Origin: Gillisella taibaishanensis | GTDB taxonomy: Bacteria > Pseudomonadota > Alphaproteobacteria > Rhizobiales > Rhizobiaceae | Reading direction: 5' to 3' | Assembly (NCBI RefSeq): GCF_001938985.1 | Contig: NZ_MKIN01000020.1 | Span: forward strand, 248,001-312,000 | Length of the DNA: 64,000 nt | Part shown: piece after piece, positions 27,103 through 35,099 of the stretch | Layout: every line of letters begins with the position of its first letter | Numbering within the stretch: the first letter of the stretch is position 1 | The notes under the pieces: generated by a model | What the model was told of the DNA's origin: nothing | Databases searched by the model: none | The model's input: the letters and a program-made list of their open reading frames with translations, nothing else | Made by a program: the position numbers and the translations under genes

Positions 27103-27974
27103 CGGACGCTAACGAAAACGGGGCCAGAGACAGAACTGGCCAGACGCGGGTCGGGCAGGTGAAGGACATTACCAGCCTCGCCAATCCCATCGTCAAGGAC
27201 ATCAAGGCGCTGTCGCAGAAAAAGACCCGCGATGAAACGCGGACCTTTTTGGCAGAAGGCCTGAAACTGGTGATCGACGCGGTCGAGCTTGGCTGGACGC
27301 TGCGCTACCTGATCTATTCCAAGGCCGCCAAGGGCAAGCCCCAGGTCGAACGCATTGCAGCCCGCACCGTCGCGCACGGTGGCATGGTGCTGGAAGTCAG
27401 CGAAAAGGTGATGGCCTCCATTACTCGCAAGGATAACCCGCAGATGGTGGCTGGCGTCTTCGACCAGCGCTGGACAACGCTTCGGGATGTCAGTCTCAAG
27501 GAAGGCGAAACCTGGGTGGCGCTTGACCGCGTGCGCGATCCCGGCAATCTCGGCACGATCATCCGCACTGCAGACGCCGCAGGCGCATCGGGCGTCATGC
27601 TGATCGGCGACAGCACCGATCCGTTTGCAATGGAAACGGTCCGCGCGACCATGGGCTCGATTTTCGCACTGCCGCTGGTCAAGACGACTGTCAGTGACTT
27701 CCTCTCCTGGAAGTCCAAGGCTGGCGTTAGCGTTGTCGCCACTCATCTGGCCGGTGCGGTGGACTACCGTACCGTCGATTACAAGCGTCGTCCGGTCGTG
27801 GTGCTGATGGGTAACGAACAGTCCGGCCTGCCAGAAGAACTGGCCAGCCGTGCCGACATGCTGGCGCGGATTCCTCAGGCAGGTCTTGCCGACTCCCTTA
27901 ATCTGGCAGTAGCCACGGCAGTGATGCTGTTTGAGGCCCGACGCCACCTTTTGAAGCTCGACGAGGCCAAATAA
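27099..27974 (+). CDS. TrmH/SpoU-family RNA 2'-O-ribose methyltransferase
   Basis: A 291-residue SPOUT enzyme that methylates ribose in tRNA or rRNA using SAM bound in a trefoil knot. The N-terminal substrate-binding domain ([35 protein letters not shown]) precedes the three SpoU motifs: motif 1 [16 protein letters not shown], motif 2 [16 protein letters not shown] and motif 3 [25 protein letters not shown] 27099 overlaps the stop of the preceding methyltransferase gene as ATGA, implying coupled translation of two RNA-modifying enzymes. The exact nucleotide is not predictable. Confidence 0.92.
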   Translation: MTDANENGARDRTGQTRVGQVKDITSLANPIVKDIKALSQKKTRDETRTFLAEGLKLVIDAVELGWTLRYLIYSKAAKGKPQVERIAARTVAHGGMVLEVSEKVMASITRKDNPQMVAGVFDQRWTTLRDVSLKEGETWVALDRVRDPGNLGTIIRTADAAGASGVMLIGDSTDPFAMETVRATMGSIFALPLVKTTVSDFLSWKSKAGVSVVATHLAGAVDYRTVDYKRRPVVVLMGNEQSGLPEELASRADMLARIPQAGLADSLNLAVATAVMLFEARRHLLKLDEAK

Positions 27975-28462
27975 TGCCTTCCGCTGCCCTGTTTTGCCGG
28001 CCTGTCCCGGCCATCCTGTTCATCCTCTCCCTTCTGCTGCTGGATCAGGCGATCAAATACGCGGTTGAGGTCACGCTGCCGATGCAGGAGCTCATCTCCG
28101 TGGCGCCGATGCTGGGGCTTTACCGCACCCACAATCTAGGCGTCGCCTTTTCCATGCTCTCCCACCTCGATGCCTGGATGATCGTCGCCATGCGGCTGGC
28201 GATCGTCGTGTTCGTCACCTGGCTCTGGCGCAACACCAGCCGCGATCATCATTTTGCGCATCTTGGCTACTGTCTGATTATCGCCGGCGCTTTCGGCAAT
28301 ATCATCGACAGATTCACCTACGGCTACGTTGTCGACTATATTCTGTTTCATACCGAGACATGGTCGTTCGCCGTCTTCAATCTCGCTGACAGCCTGATCA
28401 GCGTTGGCGCAGGGTTTATTCTGCTCGAAGAACTGTTGTTGCTTCGACGACCGAAAGTCTAA
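27974..28462 (+). CDS. lspA: Lipoprotein signal peptidase (signal peptidase II)
   Basis: A 162-residue inner-membrane aspartyl protease that cleaves signal peptides from lipidated prolipoproteins. Four hydrophobic segments are visible, and the catalytic aspartates lie in [17 protein letters not shown] (D121) and [11 protein letters not shown] (D139). The N-terminal [12 protein letters not shown] and [11 protein letters not shown] motifs are also family hallmarks. Its ATG shares one base with the TAA of trmH. It acts in the same lipoprotein pathway as Lnt, encoded at 52.5 kb. The product is the target of globomycin in other bacteria. Confidence 0.96.
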   Translation: MPSAALFCRPVPAILFILSLLLLDQAIKYAVEVTLPMQELISVAPMLGLYRTHNLGVAFSMLSHLDAWMIVAMRLAIVVFVTWLWRNTSRDHHFAHLGYCLIIAGAFGNIIDRFTYGYVVDYILFHTETWSFAVFNLADSLISVGAGFILLEELLLLRRPKV

Positions 28463-29056
28463 TAGCTGGAGATAGCATCGTCACTCCTGCATCCCCAACG
28501 GGGGGAATATGATAAATACCACGGAAATCCAGTAGGATAGTTCGAGGTTCTATGTGAGCGCGGCATTTCTGCGTCCGTGAGCGCACTCAGGAGCAGCGGC
28601 AAGAAGGTCCGCATCCGGCACTTTTTGGCCGACCTACCCGAAGTAGCGATGGAAATTCTGATCGTATGTTGTATCATCGGTTGGAACATGTCGATTTCTA
28701 ATGTCCAGCATGCGTTGTTCTGCCAACTCGGCTAAGGCGTAAGCATTTCATTCCCGGCCTAAGGCCTGCGTTCGAAATGATCTGTCCGACGGGTACGAGA
28801 GCGGTAGGCAGCGCCAGTGCATCGGGTTCTGTGTATGCCGTCGTCGGTTAAGTCGATATGATTTAAGAAAAAAGTTATGCAGTAGATGTAGGATGCGGCG
28901 TGTTTAGCGTCTTGATGGGCGCGATGCCGTGAATGGCGACATGAAGTCCCGACGTCGGCGATCAGGCCGGACGATGGATGATGCAGCACCGATAAAACCG
29001 GGCGAGCGTCGTCCAATGTCTCTGTTGATGCCGACCTTCAGCCGGAGGTGGCGCAG
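28463..29056. other. Intergenic region after lspA
   Basis: About 590 bases without a supported gene. Base composition is more AT-rich in places (28840-28900) than in the flanking genes. Short inverted repeats occur (for example GGCCTAAGGCC at 28757-28767) but no clear terminator or promoter. Small open frames on either strand show no ribosome site and no recognisable family. The kinase promoter must lie in the right half. Confidence 0.5.
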
Positions 29057-30700
29057 ATGCTATCGAAGACGCAAAGCCCTGTCTCATCCATCGCCACGGC
29101 CGAAGTGGTGCGTACCCGGCTGCTTGCCACGGTCAGCCACGAAATGCGCACGCCCCTCAACGGTATTCTCGGAATGAGCCATCTGCTTGGCCGTACCGAT
29201 CTGTCCCCCGAACAGCGCAATTATCTGGCCGGCATCGTTCAAGCCGGCGAATCCCTTCAGCAACTGATCGCCGACCTTCTGGATTATACCACGCTGGAAA
29301 CCGGTCACTTCGAACTGCATAACCAGCGGGTGTCGCCGCGTCGGCTGATCGAAGGTGTCGTGGAAATGCTGTCGCCACGGGCTCATGCCAAGGGCATCGA
29401 GATTTCGGCGACCACGGATGCCTGCGTGCATGAGGAGGTCGATGTCGATGTCGCCCGCCTGCGGCAGGTTCTATTCAATGTTATCGGTAATGCCGTGAAA
29501 TTCACGGCGGAAGGCGGCGTGCTTGTCTCGGCCAGCTGTGTCGGTGACGAGTTGGCGGTTCGCGTCCGCGATACTGGTCCTGGCATGACCGAAGAGGAAC
29601 GCACCCGGCTTTTCGTTGAATTTTCCCAAGGCGGCGACCCCGTGCAGCGCAGCGGCGGCACGGGGCTTGGCCTGTTTATTTCTCAGCGCCTGATGATGGC
29701 GCTCGGCGGTTCGCTATCGATTATCGAGACCGCGCCGGGCCAGGGAACCTCCTTCGAGATCCGCTTGCCGACCAAGGCGATCGCACTCGACCGGACAGGT
29801 ATCCAACGTAACGCGCTGTTGTCAGGGTCGAGCGTTCTTTTGTTGGCTCCAGAGGGGCCGGCCGCAGAAGGTGCTGCCATGACGATCCGCACGCTTGGTG
29901 GCTTTTGCCACTGGGCACGCAAGACCAGCGATGCTGCGATGCTGCTGCAGAAGGTCGAGGAAGGGCAGGCCGTGCTGACGGACCTAATCATCGACCACCG
30001 CTGCATCTCCGATTACGACGCTCATCTCGCTCCGCGGCTGGCCGGTCTCGGCAAAATCAGGCGAATCTATCTCGTCAATCCCGAGGAACGCCCAGTGCGG
30101 CCGCTGACCGGGTTTGATGCTTGGTTGATCCGGCCGCTGCGCGAACAGACCCTGAGCGACGTTCTGCGCGGATTGATGAGCGGTGTCGATGCAGCTCATG
30201 TCGGTGATAGCGAGAAGACGTTTGATCCCGCTGCCGACGCAGGCGATGGTCCGGACGCCGAGGAAACCGGCTCGGAAGCGCCCGTGATCCCGAAGATCTT
30301 GAATGTGTTGGTTGGCGAAGACGATTTCGTCAATGCAACCTTGCTGCGCGCCGTGCTGCAGAAGGCCGGCCACATGGTCGGCGTTGTCAATGACTTTGAC
30401 GCCTTGCGGCGGGAAGTGGCCCTGGAAGAGGCCGTGAAGCTGGACTTGATCATCACTGATCTGGGCATGCCTGGAGGCGAGGGTAGCTCGGTGCTGCGCT
30501 ATGTCAGGATGATCGAGCAATTGAAACGACGGCCGCGCTGCCCCATCCTCGTTCTGACCGGTGATCTGCGCGATGCGGCCCGAGCCGAGGCGCTTGCCAG
30601 TGGCGCAGATCTCGTGCTCCAGAAGCCTGTCAATCCTGAGCGCCTGCTCAACGAGATCTCTTCGTTGATGAAAACCTACCGTACTCGGATGTACGGTTAA
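29057..30700 (+). CDS. Soluble hybrid histidine kinase with C-terminal receiver
   Basis: A 547-residue cytosolic protein without membrane segments or an N-terminal sensor domain. HisKA has H28 in LLATVSHEMRTPLNGILGMSHLL. The ATPase domain has FNVIGNAVKF, DTGPGM and GGTGLGLFISQRLM. Residues about 255-375 look like a degenerate receiver (VLLLAPEG, LIIDHRC, WLIRPL) without the acidic pair. The final domain (about 415-540) is an intact receiver with phosphoacceptor D468 (LIITDLGMPGGEGS) and LQKP lysine. ATG 29057 has GGAGG at 8 bases, which fixes the start over a GTG three codons earlier. It lies upstream of olsB in the same direction; no link in function is known. Confidence 0.88.
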   Translation: MLSKTQSPVSSIATAEVVRTRLLATVSHEMRTPLNGILGMSHLLGRTDLSPEQRNYLAGIVQAGESLQQLIADLLDYTTLETGHFELHNQRVSPRRLIEGVVEMLSPRAHAKGIEISATTDACVHEEVDVDVARLRQVLFNVIGNAVKFTAEGGVLVSASCVGDELAVRVRDTGPGMTEEERTRLFVEFSQGGDPVQRSGGTGLGLFISQRLMMALGGSLSIIETAPGQGTSFEIRLPTKAIALDRTGIQRNALLSGSSVLLLAPEGPAAEGAAMTIRTLGGFCHWARKTSDAAMLLQKVEEGQAVLTDLIIDHRCISDYDAHLAPRLAGLGKIRRIYLVNPEERPVRPLTGFDAWLIRPLREQTLSDVLRGLMSGVDAAHVGDSEKTFDPAADAGDGPDAEETGSEAPVIPKILNVLVGEDDFVNATLLRAVLQKAGHMVGVVNDFDALRREVALEEAVKLDLIITDLGMPGGEGSSVLRYVRMIEQLKRRPRCPILVLTGDLRDAARAEALASGADLVLQKPVNPERLLNEISSLMKTYRTRMYG

Positions 30701-30853
30701 ATTTTGCTGCGTTGCGAGAGCATTCCTCAGGTCTCCGCCTTGATTTTGCGCTGACTGTTGCCGTAAATGACAGAGACGATCGAGGGTATGTCAACTTATT
30801 GTCGCATAACCATGTTTTACAGATCGTATTTGAATAGATTCGGATGAGACGCC

Positions 30854-31729
30854 ATGACAGTCGAAGTTCTTGATCGCACAGGCCCAGCGGAAGCAGACCA
30901 CCGCTCTGCTCCGGCTTCCGGCGCCCTTGGCGATGTACTTGGCAGGATCGGCACCTTGGAAACGCGGCTGGCGCGCAACGCGCGCGAGATCGACGCGGCC
31001 CAGGCTGTGCGCTACCGTGTCTTCGTCGAGGAAATGAATGCGACGTTGCCACCGGAGCCGATGCGGCTGAAGCGCGATTTCGATGCCTTCGATGAAATCT
31101 GCGACCATCTGCTGGTGCTCGACCACGCGATTGAAGGCGATCCGGAAGACCAGATCGTCGGCACCTATCGTTTGCTGCGCCATGAAGTGGCCATGGCCAA
31201 TTTCGGCTTCTACTCCGCATCCGAATTTGCAATCGACGAACTGGTAGCCCGCCACCCTGACAAGCGGTTCATGGAGCTTGGCCGTTCCTGCGTGCTGCCC
31301 AACTACCGCACCAAGCGGACGGTTGAGCTGCTGTGGCAGGGCAATTGGGCCTATGCGCTGCGCCACAATATGAGCGCCATGATCGGTTGCGCCTCCTTCC
31401 CGGGTGTGCAGCCGGAGCAGCATGCCCTGGCATTGTCTTTCCTGGCGCAGAATGCCGAAGCGCGTGGCGAATGGGCCGTTCGTGCTCGTCCGGAATTGTT
31501 CTGCCCCATGGATCTGATGCCGTCGGAAGTGGTCAATGCCCGCAAGGCGCTCTCGGCAATGCCGCCGCTGGTCAAGGGATATCTTCGCCTTGGCGCCATG
31601 ATCGGCACCGGTGCCGTGATCGACCATGCGTTCAACACGACCGACGTGCTGATCGTGCTGCCCATCACCAGCATTTCCGATCGCTACGTGAATTATTACG
31701 GCGCCGATGCCGGACGGTTCGCGAGCTAA
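30854..31729 (+). CDS. olsB: L-ornithine N(alpha)-acyltransferase (first step of ornithine-lipid synthesis)
   Basis: A 291-residue GNAT-related acyltransferase that transfers a 3-hydroxyacyl group from acyl-ACP to ornithine, giving lyso-ornithine lipid. Diagnostic sequence includes ARNAREIDAAQAVRYRVFVEEMNA, EICDHLLVLD, IVGTYRLLRHEVA, FMELGRSCVLPNYRTKRTVELLWQGNWAYALRHN and MIGCASFPG, all as in rhizobial OlsB. The partner enzyme OlsA is encoded 16 kb downstream. In Sinorhizobium olsB is induced by phosphate limitation through PhoB; upstream I see only one CTGTCAT half-box on the opposite strand (near 30764-30770), so such control is not shown here. Confidence 0.93.
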   Translation: MTVEVLDRTGPAEADHRSAPASGALGDVLGRIGTLETRLARNAREIDAAQAVRYRVFVEEMNATLPPEPMRLKRDFDAFDEICDHLLVLDHAIEGDPEDQIVGTYRLLRHEVAMANFGFYSASEFAIDELVARHPDKRFMELGRSCVLPNYRTKRTVELLWQGNWAYALRHNMSAMIGCASFPGVQPEQHALALSFLAQNAEARGEWAVRARPELFCPMDLMPSEVVNARKALSAMPPLVKGYLRLGAMIGTGAVIDHAFNTTDVLIVLPITSISDRYVNYYGADAGRFAS

Positions 31730-31784
31730 GGTGCTTCCAAGCCGGATGCAGTATCTGTGTTTGGCAATGATCCAAATGGGTCTC

Positions 31785-31812
31785 GAATGGCGAGCGCGTG
31801 AGTTCGCCATTC
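31785..31812. terminator. Hairpin between convergent olsB and the transpeptidase gene
   Basis: Arms GAATGGCGA and TCGCCATTC are exactly complementary (9 bp) around a 10-base loop. It lies 55 bases after olsB and 43 bases beyond the transpeptidase stop, so it may serve both strands. T-tracts are poor. Confidence 0.5.
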
Positions 31813-31855
31813 GCTTAATAGCGAACCATCGATCCTTTTCAGGACATTCCTTCCA

Positions 31856-33580
31856 TCAATAATTCACCAGCATGTTGCTGCCGAAGTCCTGTTGGACACC
31901 CAGCAGCGGTGCTGCGCGGCGGATGATGTCGCGCACCATCGGGGCTGCTGTATTGGTTGCAAATGTCAGGCCGTGTTCTCCTGTCAGCGGTTCATCGCAG
32001 AAGGAGAGGATCACATATTTCGGCTTGTCGATGGGAAAGGCCGCCAGATAGGCGTTGAAGCTGAGGACGTGCGAGTAGACGCCGTGGATGACCTTGTTGG
32101 CCGTTCCCGTTTTTCCGCCGACGTGGAAGCCGGGCACATCGGCGCTTTTGCCAGATCCCTGTTCACCGTTCAGCTTGAACAGGGCACGAATGGTGTCGCT
32201 GGTGGTCTTCTTGACGACCATATGGCCCGCCTTTTCAGCCTCCTTCGCGGTGCGGGGCAGGAAGGTCGGCTCGATAAGCTCTCCACCATCGACAAGGGCA
32301 GCACCGGCAACGGCCGTCTGCAGCGGTGTCGTCGCAACGCCATGGCCGAAGGAGATCGTGATCGAGCTGATCTTGCTCCAGACCCTGGGCTGCGTCGGCG
32401 CCTTCACCTCGGGCAGTTCCGTCTGCAATTTCGTCAGCAGTCCGAATCGGGTCAGATAGTCCCGCTGCGCATCGACGCCCACCACCTGCATCATCTTCGC
32501 CGTACCGATATTCGAGGAGTAACGGAAAACTTCAGGAACGGTCAGGAATCGGCGTGGCACATCGCGGTCGTCATGAATGGTGAAACGGCCGATATGGAGA
32601 GAATCCCTGGCGTCGAAAGTGTCGGTAAGCTTCACCGAATTGGTATCGATTGCCGTTGCCATGGAGAAGGTCTTGAAGGTCGATCCCATTTCGAACGTGC
32701 CGTTCGACATCCGGTTCAGCCAGCCATCGCCACCCGTCGCCTGGGGGTCGTTGGGGTCAAAGTCGGGCACCGAGGCCATGGCCAGTACTTCGCCAGTATG
32801 GATGTCCAGAACGACGGCACCGGCAGCCTTGCTTTTATAGGTTGTCAGCGCATCCGAGACGACGTCGTGGACGATGTTCTGGACGCGCAGATCTATGGAT
32901 AGATGCAGCGGTTCCAATTCGCTGCGGGTGGCGAGCCCGGTAGCGGCCAGTTCTGATAAGCCCTGGGCATCAATGTATTTCTCCATGCCGGCGACGCCGC
33001 GGTTGTCGACATCGACATAGCCCAGAATATGGGCTGCGGTGCGCCCGCCCGGATAGAAGCGCTTGACCTCCGGGCGAAAGCCGACGGCGGGAATGCCAAG
33101 CTTCATCACCTGGTTCTGCTGGCTCGGCGTCAACTGGCGCTCCAGCCAGGCAAAGTGCGATTTGCGATCCGAAAGCTTTTTATAGAGGCTCTTTCTATCG
33201 ATATCGGGAAAAAGCGTCGCAAGCTTTTCCACTGCTTCATCGACGTCGACAATGCGGTGCGGATCGGCAAACATCGACACCGTGCGAATATCTGTTGCCA
33301 GGATTTCGCCATTGCGGTCGAGAATGTCGGGGCGCCATGCGATCTGTGGTGGCGCAGGGCCGATCGCCGTATCGTTGAGCTTTTCTGTGCCGAGATAAAC
33401 CAGCTTGATGACGATGGCGACGTAAAACAGCGCTATCATTGCGGACAGAAGTGCAATGCGCGGCTTTGTTCTTTGGTGGCGGGCGTGAGGATTGCCGCGC
33501 CCGCGATGTCGGGAAAGCCCGCGCAGTCGAAGCTCAACAATGCGCCCAGCCTTCGAACTAAAATAATGAAGAGTCGACAT
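31856..33580 (-). CDS. FtsI-like class B penicillin-binding protein (peptidoglycan transpeptidase)
   Basis: A 574-residue class B penicillin-binding protein. A basic cytoplasmic N-terminus (1-40) precedes one membrane helix (about 41-63), a dimerisation/pedestal domain beginning WRPDILDRNGEILATD, and the transpeptidase domain. All three active-site motifs are present: S300-T-F-K303, S355-S-N357 and K490-T-G-T493. The sequence belongs with FtsI/PBP3, the septal enzyme, but lies far from any division-and-cell-wall cluster; mraW, ftsL and murE are not next to it, so it may be a second FtsI paralogue. Rhizobiaceae grow from the pole and may use specialised enzymes. Confidence 0.9.
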   Translation of the reverse strand: MSTLHYFSSKAGRIVELRLRGLSRHRGRGNPHARHQRTKPRIALLSAMIALFYVAIVIKLVYLGTEKLNDTAIGPAPPQIAWRPDILDRNGEILATDIRTVSMFADPHRIVDVDEAVEKLATLFPDIDRKSLYKKLSDRKSHFAWLERQLTPSQQNQVMKLGIPAVGFRPEVKRFYPGGRTAAHILGYVDVDNRGVAGMEKYIDAQGLSELAATGLATRSELEPLHLSIDLRVQNIVHDVVSDALTTYKSKAAGAVVLDIHTGEVLAMASVPDFDPNDPQATGGDGWLNRMSNGTFEMGSTFKTFSMATAIDTNSVKLTDTFDARDSLHIGRFTIHDDRDVPRRFLTVPEVFRYSSNIGTAKMMQVVGVDAQRDYLTRFGLLTKLQTELPEVKAPTQPRVWSKISSITISFGHGVATTPLQTAVAGAALVDGGELIEPTFLPRTAKEAEKAGHMVVKKTTSDTIRALFKLNGEQGSGKSADVPGFHVGGKTGTANKVIHGVYSHVLSFNAYLAAFPIDKPKYVILSFCDEPLTGEHGLTFATNTAAPMVRDIIRRAAPLLGVQQDFGSNMLVNY

Positions 33581-33654
33581 CCAACTCAGCCCCGTATTGC
33601 AGAGGTAACCGGCTAGTTAATTTGGCTTAAAAATCTATTAAAATGCACGCTGAC

Positions 33655-33855
33655 TCACGTTTCGTTGATGTCACCCGCTTTTGTCTTGCTGGCAATAGAT
33701 CGCCCGGCCGGTTCCTCCGGAGGGATGACGAGATCGGCGAGTTCGCGTTGCGACAGGCGTGCGAGATCCGGATGCAGCAGGGGATCTGGCGGCGTCAAGC
33801 GCTGGCGAGCGCGCCAAGGCAGCAATCTCGAAACGACGCATCTGAGCATGATCAT
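33655..33855 (-). CDS. Small basic protein, DUF1127-like
   Basis: A 66-residue predicted protein rich in Arg and Leu. Its middle, HPDLARLSQRELADLVIP, resembles the core of DUF1127 proteins (a pattern of the kind DLxRLSDRELADIG), small Arg-rich proteins common in Rhizobiales; the preceding LLPWRARQRL fits their Arg-rich first helix. The GAGG ribosome site lies 8 bases before ATG 33855, and third codon positions are mostly G or C as in neighbours. It is divergent from the LysR gene at 34027 and upstream of the transpeptidase gene. In Brucella and Agrobacterium a LysR regulator controls DUF1127 genes, so a regulatory link is conceivable. Family assignment is by eye only. Confidence 0.55.
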   Translation of the reverse strand: MIMLRCVVSRLLPWRARQRLTPPDPLLHPDLARLSQRELADLVIPPEEPAGRSIASKTKAGDINET

Positions 33856-34026
33856 GAACTTTGCCTCGATCGCAGTGGTTTGACCGGTTTAAGTAGGCGG
33901 GCGGCAGAGAGCGTGCTTGAGCGGCGAGTGAAGACGGCTCAAACCGAGAAGGTTTCTCCTGATTTTCTAAAGGACGTAAGTTTGAAAGCAATTGAGTTTA
34001 CGTGTCTTTGCCTATAGCTTTTCTAT

Positions 34027-34953
34027 ATGATGAAACTCAATCTTGTGCATCTCAATGGGTTGCGGGCTCTTGAGGCCGTTGGGCGGCTTGGCTCGCTTCA
34101 GGCCGCGGCCAACGAGCTTGGCGTATCTGTCGGCGCGGTCAGCCAGCAGGTGATCAAGGCAGAGGAGCAGCTACAGCTGCACTGTTTCGAGCGGACCAGC
34201 CGGGGCATGGTCGCAACCGATGGGGCCGTGCCGGTGCTCGCGCGACTTACGGCAGGCTTCCAGCATTTGAACGATGCCGTGGCGCAGGCCCTGCGGAGCG
34301 ATGAGACCGTTCTGACGATTTCCGTTGCCCCGGTTTTTGCCGCGCGTTGGCTGGTGCAGCGTATCGGCACCTTTTCCGAGCGTTTCCCGGATATTCGCCT
34401 GCGGATGGAGGCGACCGACCGGCTGATCGATCCCTCCGCTTCCGATGTTGATCTCTGCATTCGCGTCGGTCGCGGCCACTGGCCGGGGCTGCGCGCAGAG
34501 CTTCTGCTGGAACAGCGCGTCTATCCCGTCTGCGCGCCGGCGCTTGCGGCTCGGCTGCAATCGCCCGCCGATCTCATCGATATGCCTGTCGTGGAAGACG
34601 CGCGCGCCATGTTTACGTGGGATCTGTGGCTATCGGCGGCAGGGCTTGCCGGCCAAGTCTGCACGCGGCATGCCTTCAGCGAGGCCTCGCTCTGCCTTGA
34701 TGCGGCATTGGCCGGGCAGGGGGTCTTCCTGGCCTGGCAGACGATTGCCGCGCACCATTTGCAGCAGGGGCAATTGGTGGCACCCTTCGGGCCGGCGGTG
34801 AAGACCGGCCTTGGCCATTATCTCGTCAGCCGCGAGGGCGCGCCCCGTAGCGGCAAAGTAGAGGCCTTCAAACGATGGCTTCGCCATGCGCTTGAGGCGG
34901 ATATGGCGCGTCTTGGAGATGCGGTTCCCTTTCTTCGCGAAGATATCGCCTGA
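34027..34953 (+). CDS. LysR-type transcriptional regulator (GcvA-like)
   Basis: A 308-residue LTTR. The N-terminal winged helix-turn-helix is NLVHLNGLRALEAVGRLGSLQAAANELGVSVGAVSQQVIKAEEQL (about 5-49), of the GcvA/AmpR subgroup with ALEAVGRLGS and VSQQV. The rest is the periplasmic-binding-protein-like effector domain with DVDLCIRVGRGHWPGL and the C-terminal FKRWL. The second codon is also ATG (34030). It is divergent from the small DUF1127-like gene, the typical arrangement of an LTTR and its target, with a 171-bp shared control region. Effector unknown. Confidence 0.9.
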   Translation: MMKLNLVHLNGLRALEAVGRLGSLQAAANELGVSVGAVSQQVIKAEEQLQLHCFERTSRGMVATDGAVPVLARLTAGFQHLNDAVAQALRSDETVLTISVAPVFAARWLVQRIGTFSERFPDIRLRMEATDRLIDPSASDVDLCIRVGRGHWPGLRAELLLEQRVYPVCAPALAARLQSPADLIDMPVVEDARAMFTWDLWLSAAGLAGQVCTRHAFSEASLCLDAALAGQGVFLAWQTIAAHHLQQGQLVAPFGPAVKTGLGHYLVSREGAPRSGKVEAFKRWLRHALEADMARLGDAVPFLREDIA

Positions 34954-34977
34954 GAGAGAGGCGCCTCAGCTTTTTGT
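34951..34977 (+). terminator. Weak terminator of the LysR gene
   Basis: CTGAG and CTCAG arms span the stop codon and enclose GAGGCGC, and are followed by AGCTTTTTG. The stem is short. Confidence 0.35.
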
Positions 34978-35099
34978 GGGCAGCGAGCGCCTTGTCGGCT
35001 GCCTCTGTTTCCTCTTGGCCGGAACATGGCTACAGTTTGTGAAATCCGGATACAGACCCATTGCCAGCAATTTGCTGACTCAAGATTGAAAAAACCGAC

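Noticed and set aside
28929-29177. Possible frameshifted N-terminus of the hybrid kinase (a frame beginning MDDAAPIKPGERRP, with coding-like sequence just before the kinase in its own frame)
   Set aside because: ATG 29057 has a strong GGAGG ribosome site at good spacing, so no frameshift is needed. The upstream similarity to coding sequence is weak.
30755-30775. PHO box upstream of olsB
   Set aside because: Only one CTGTCAT half-site on the opposite strand; the second half does not match.
33665-33883. 72-codon plus-strand frame opposite the DUF1127-like gene
   Set aside because: No ribosome site and no family-like sequence, whereas the minus-strand frame has both.
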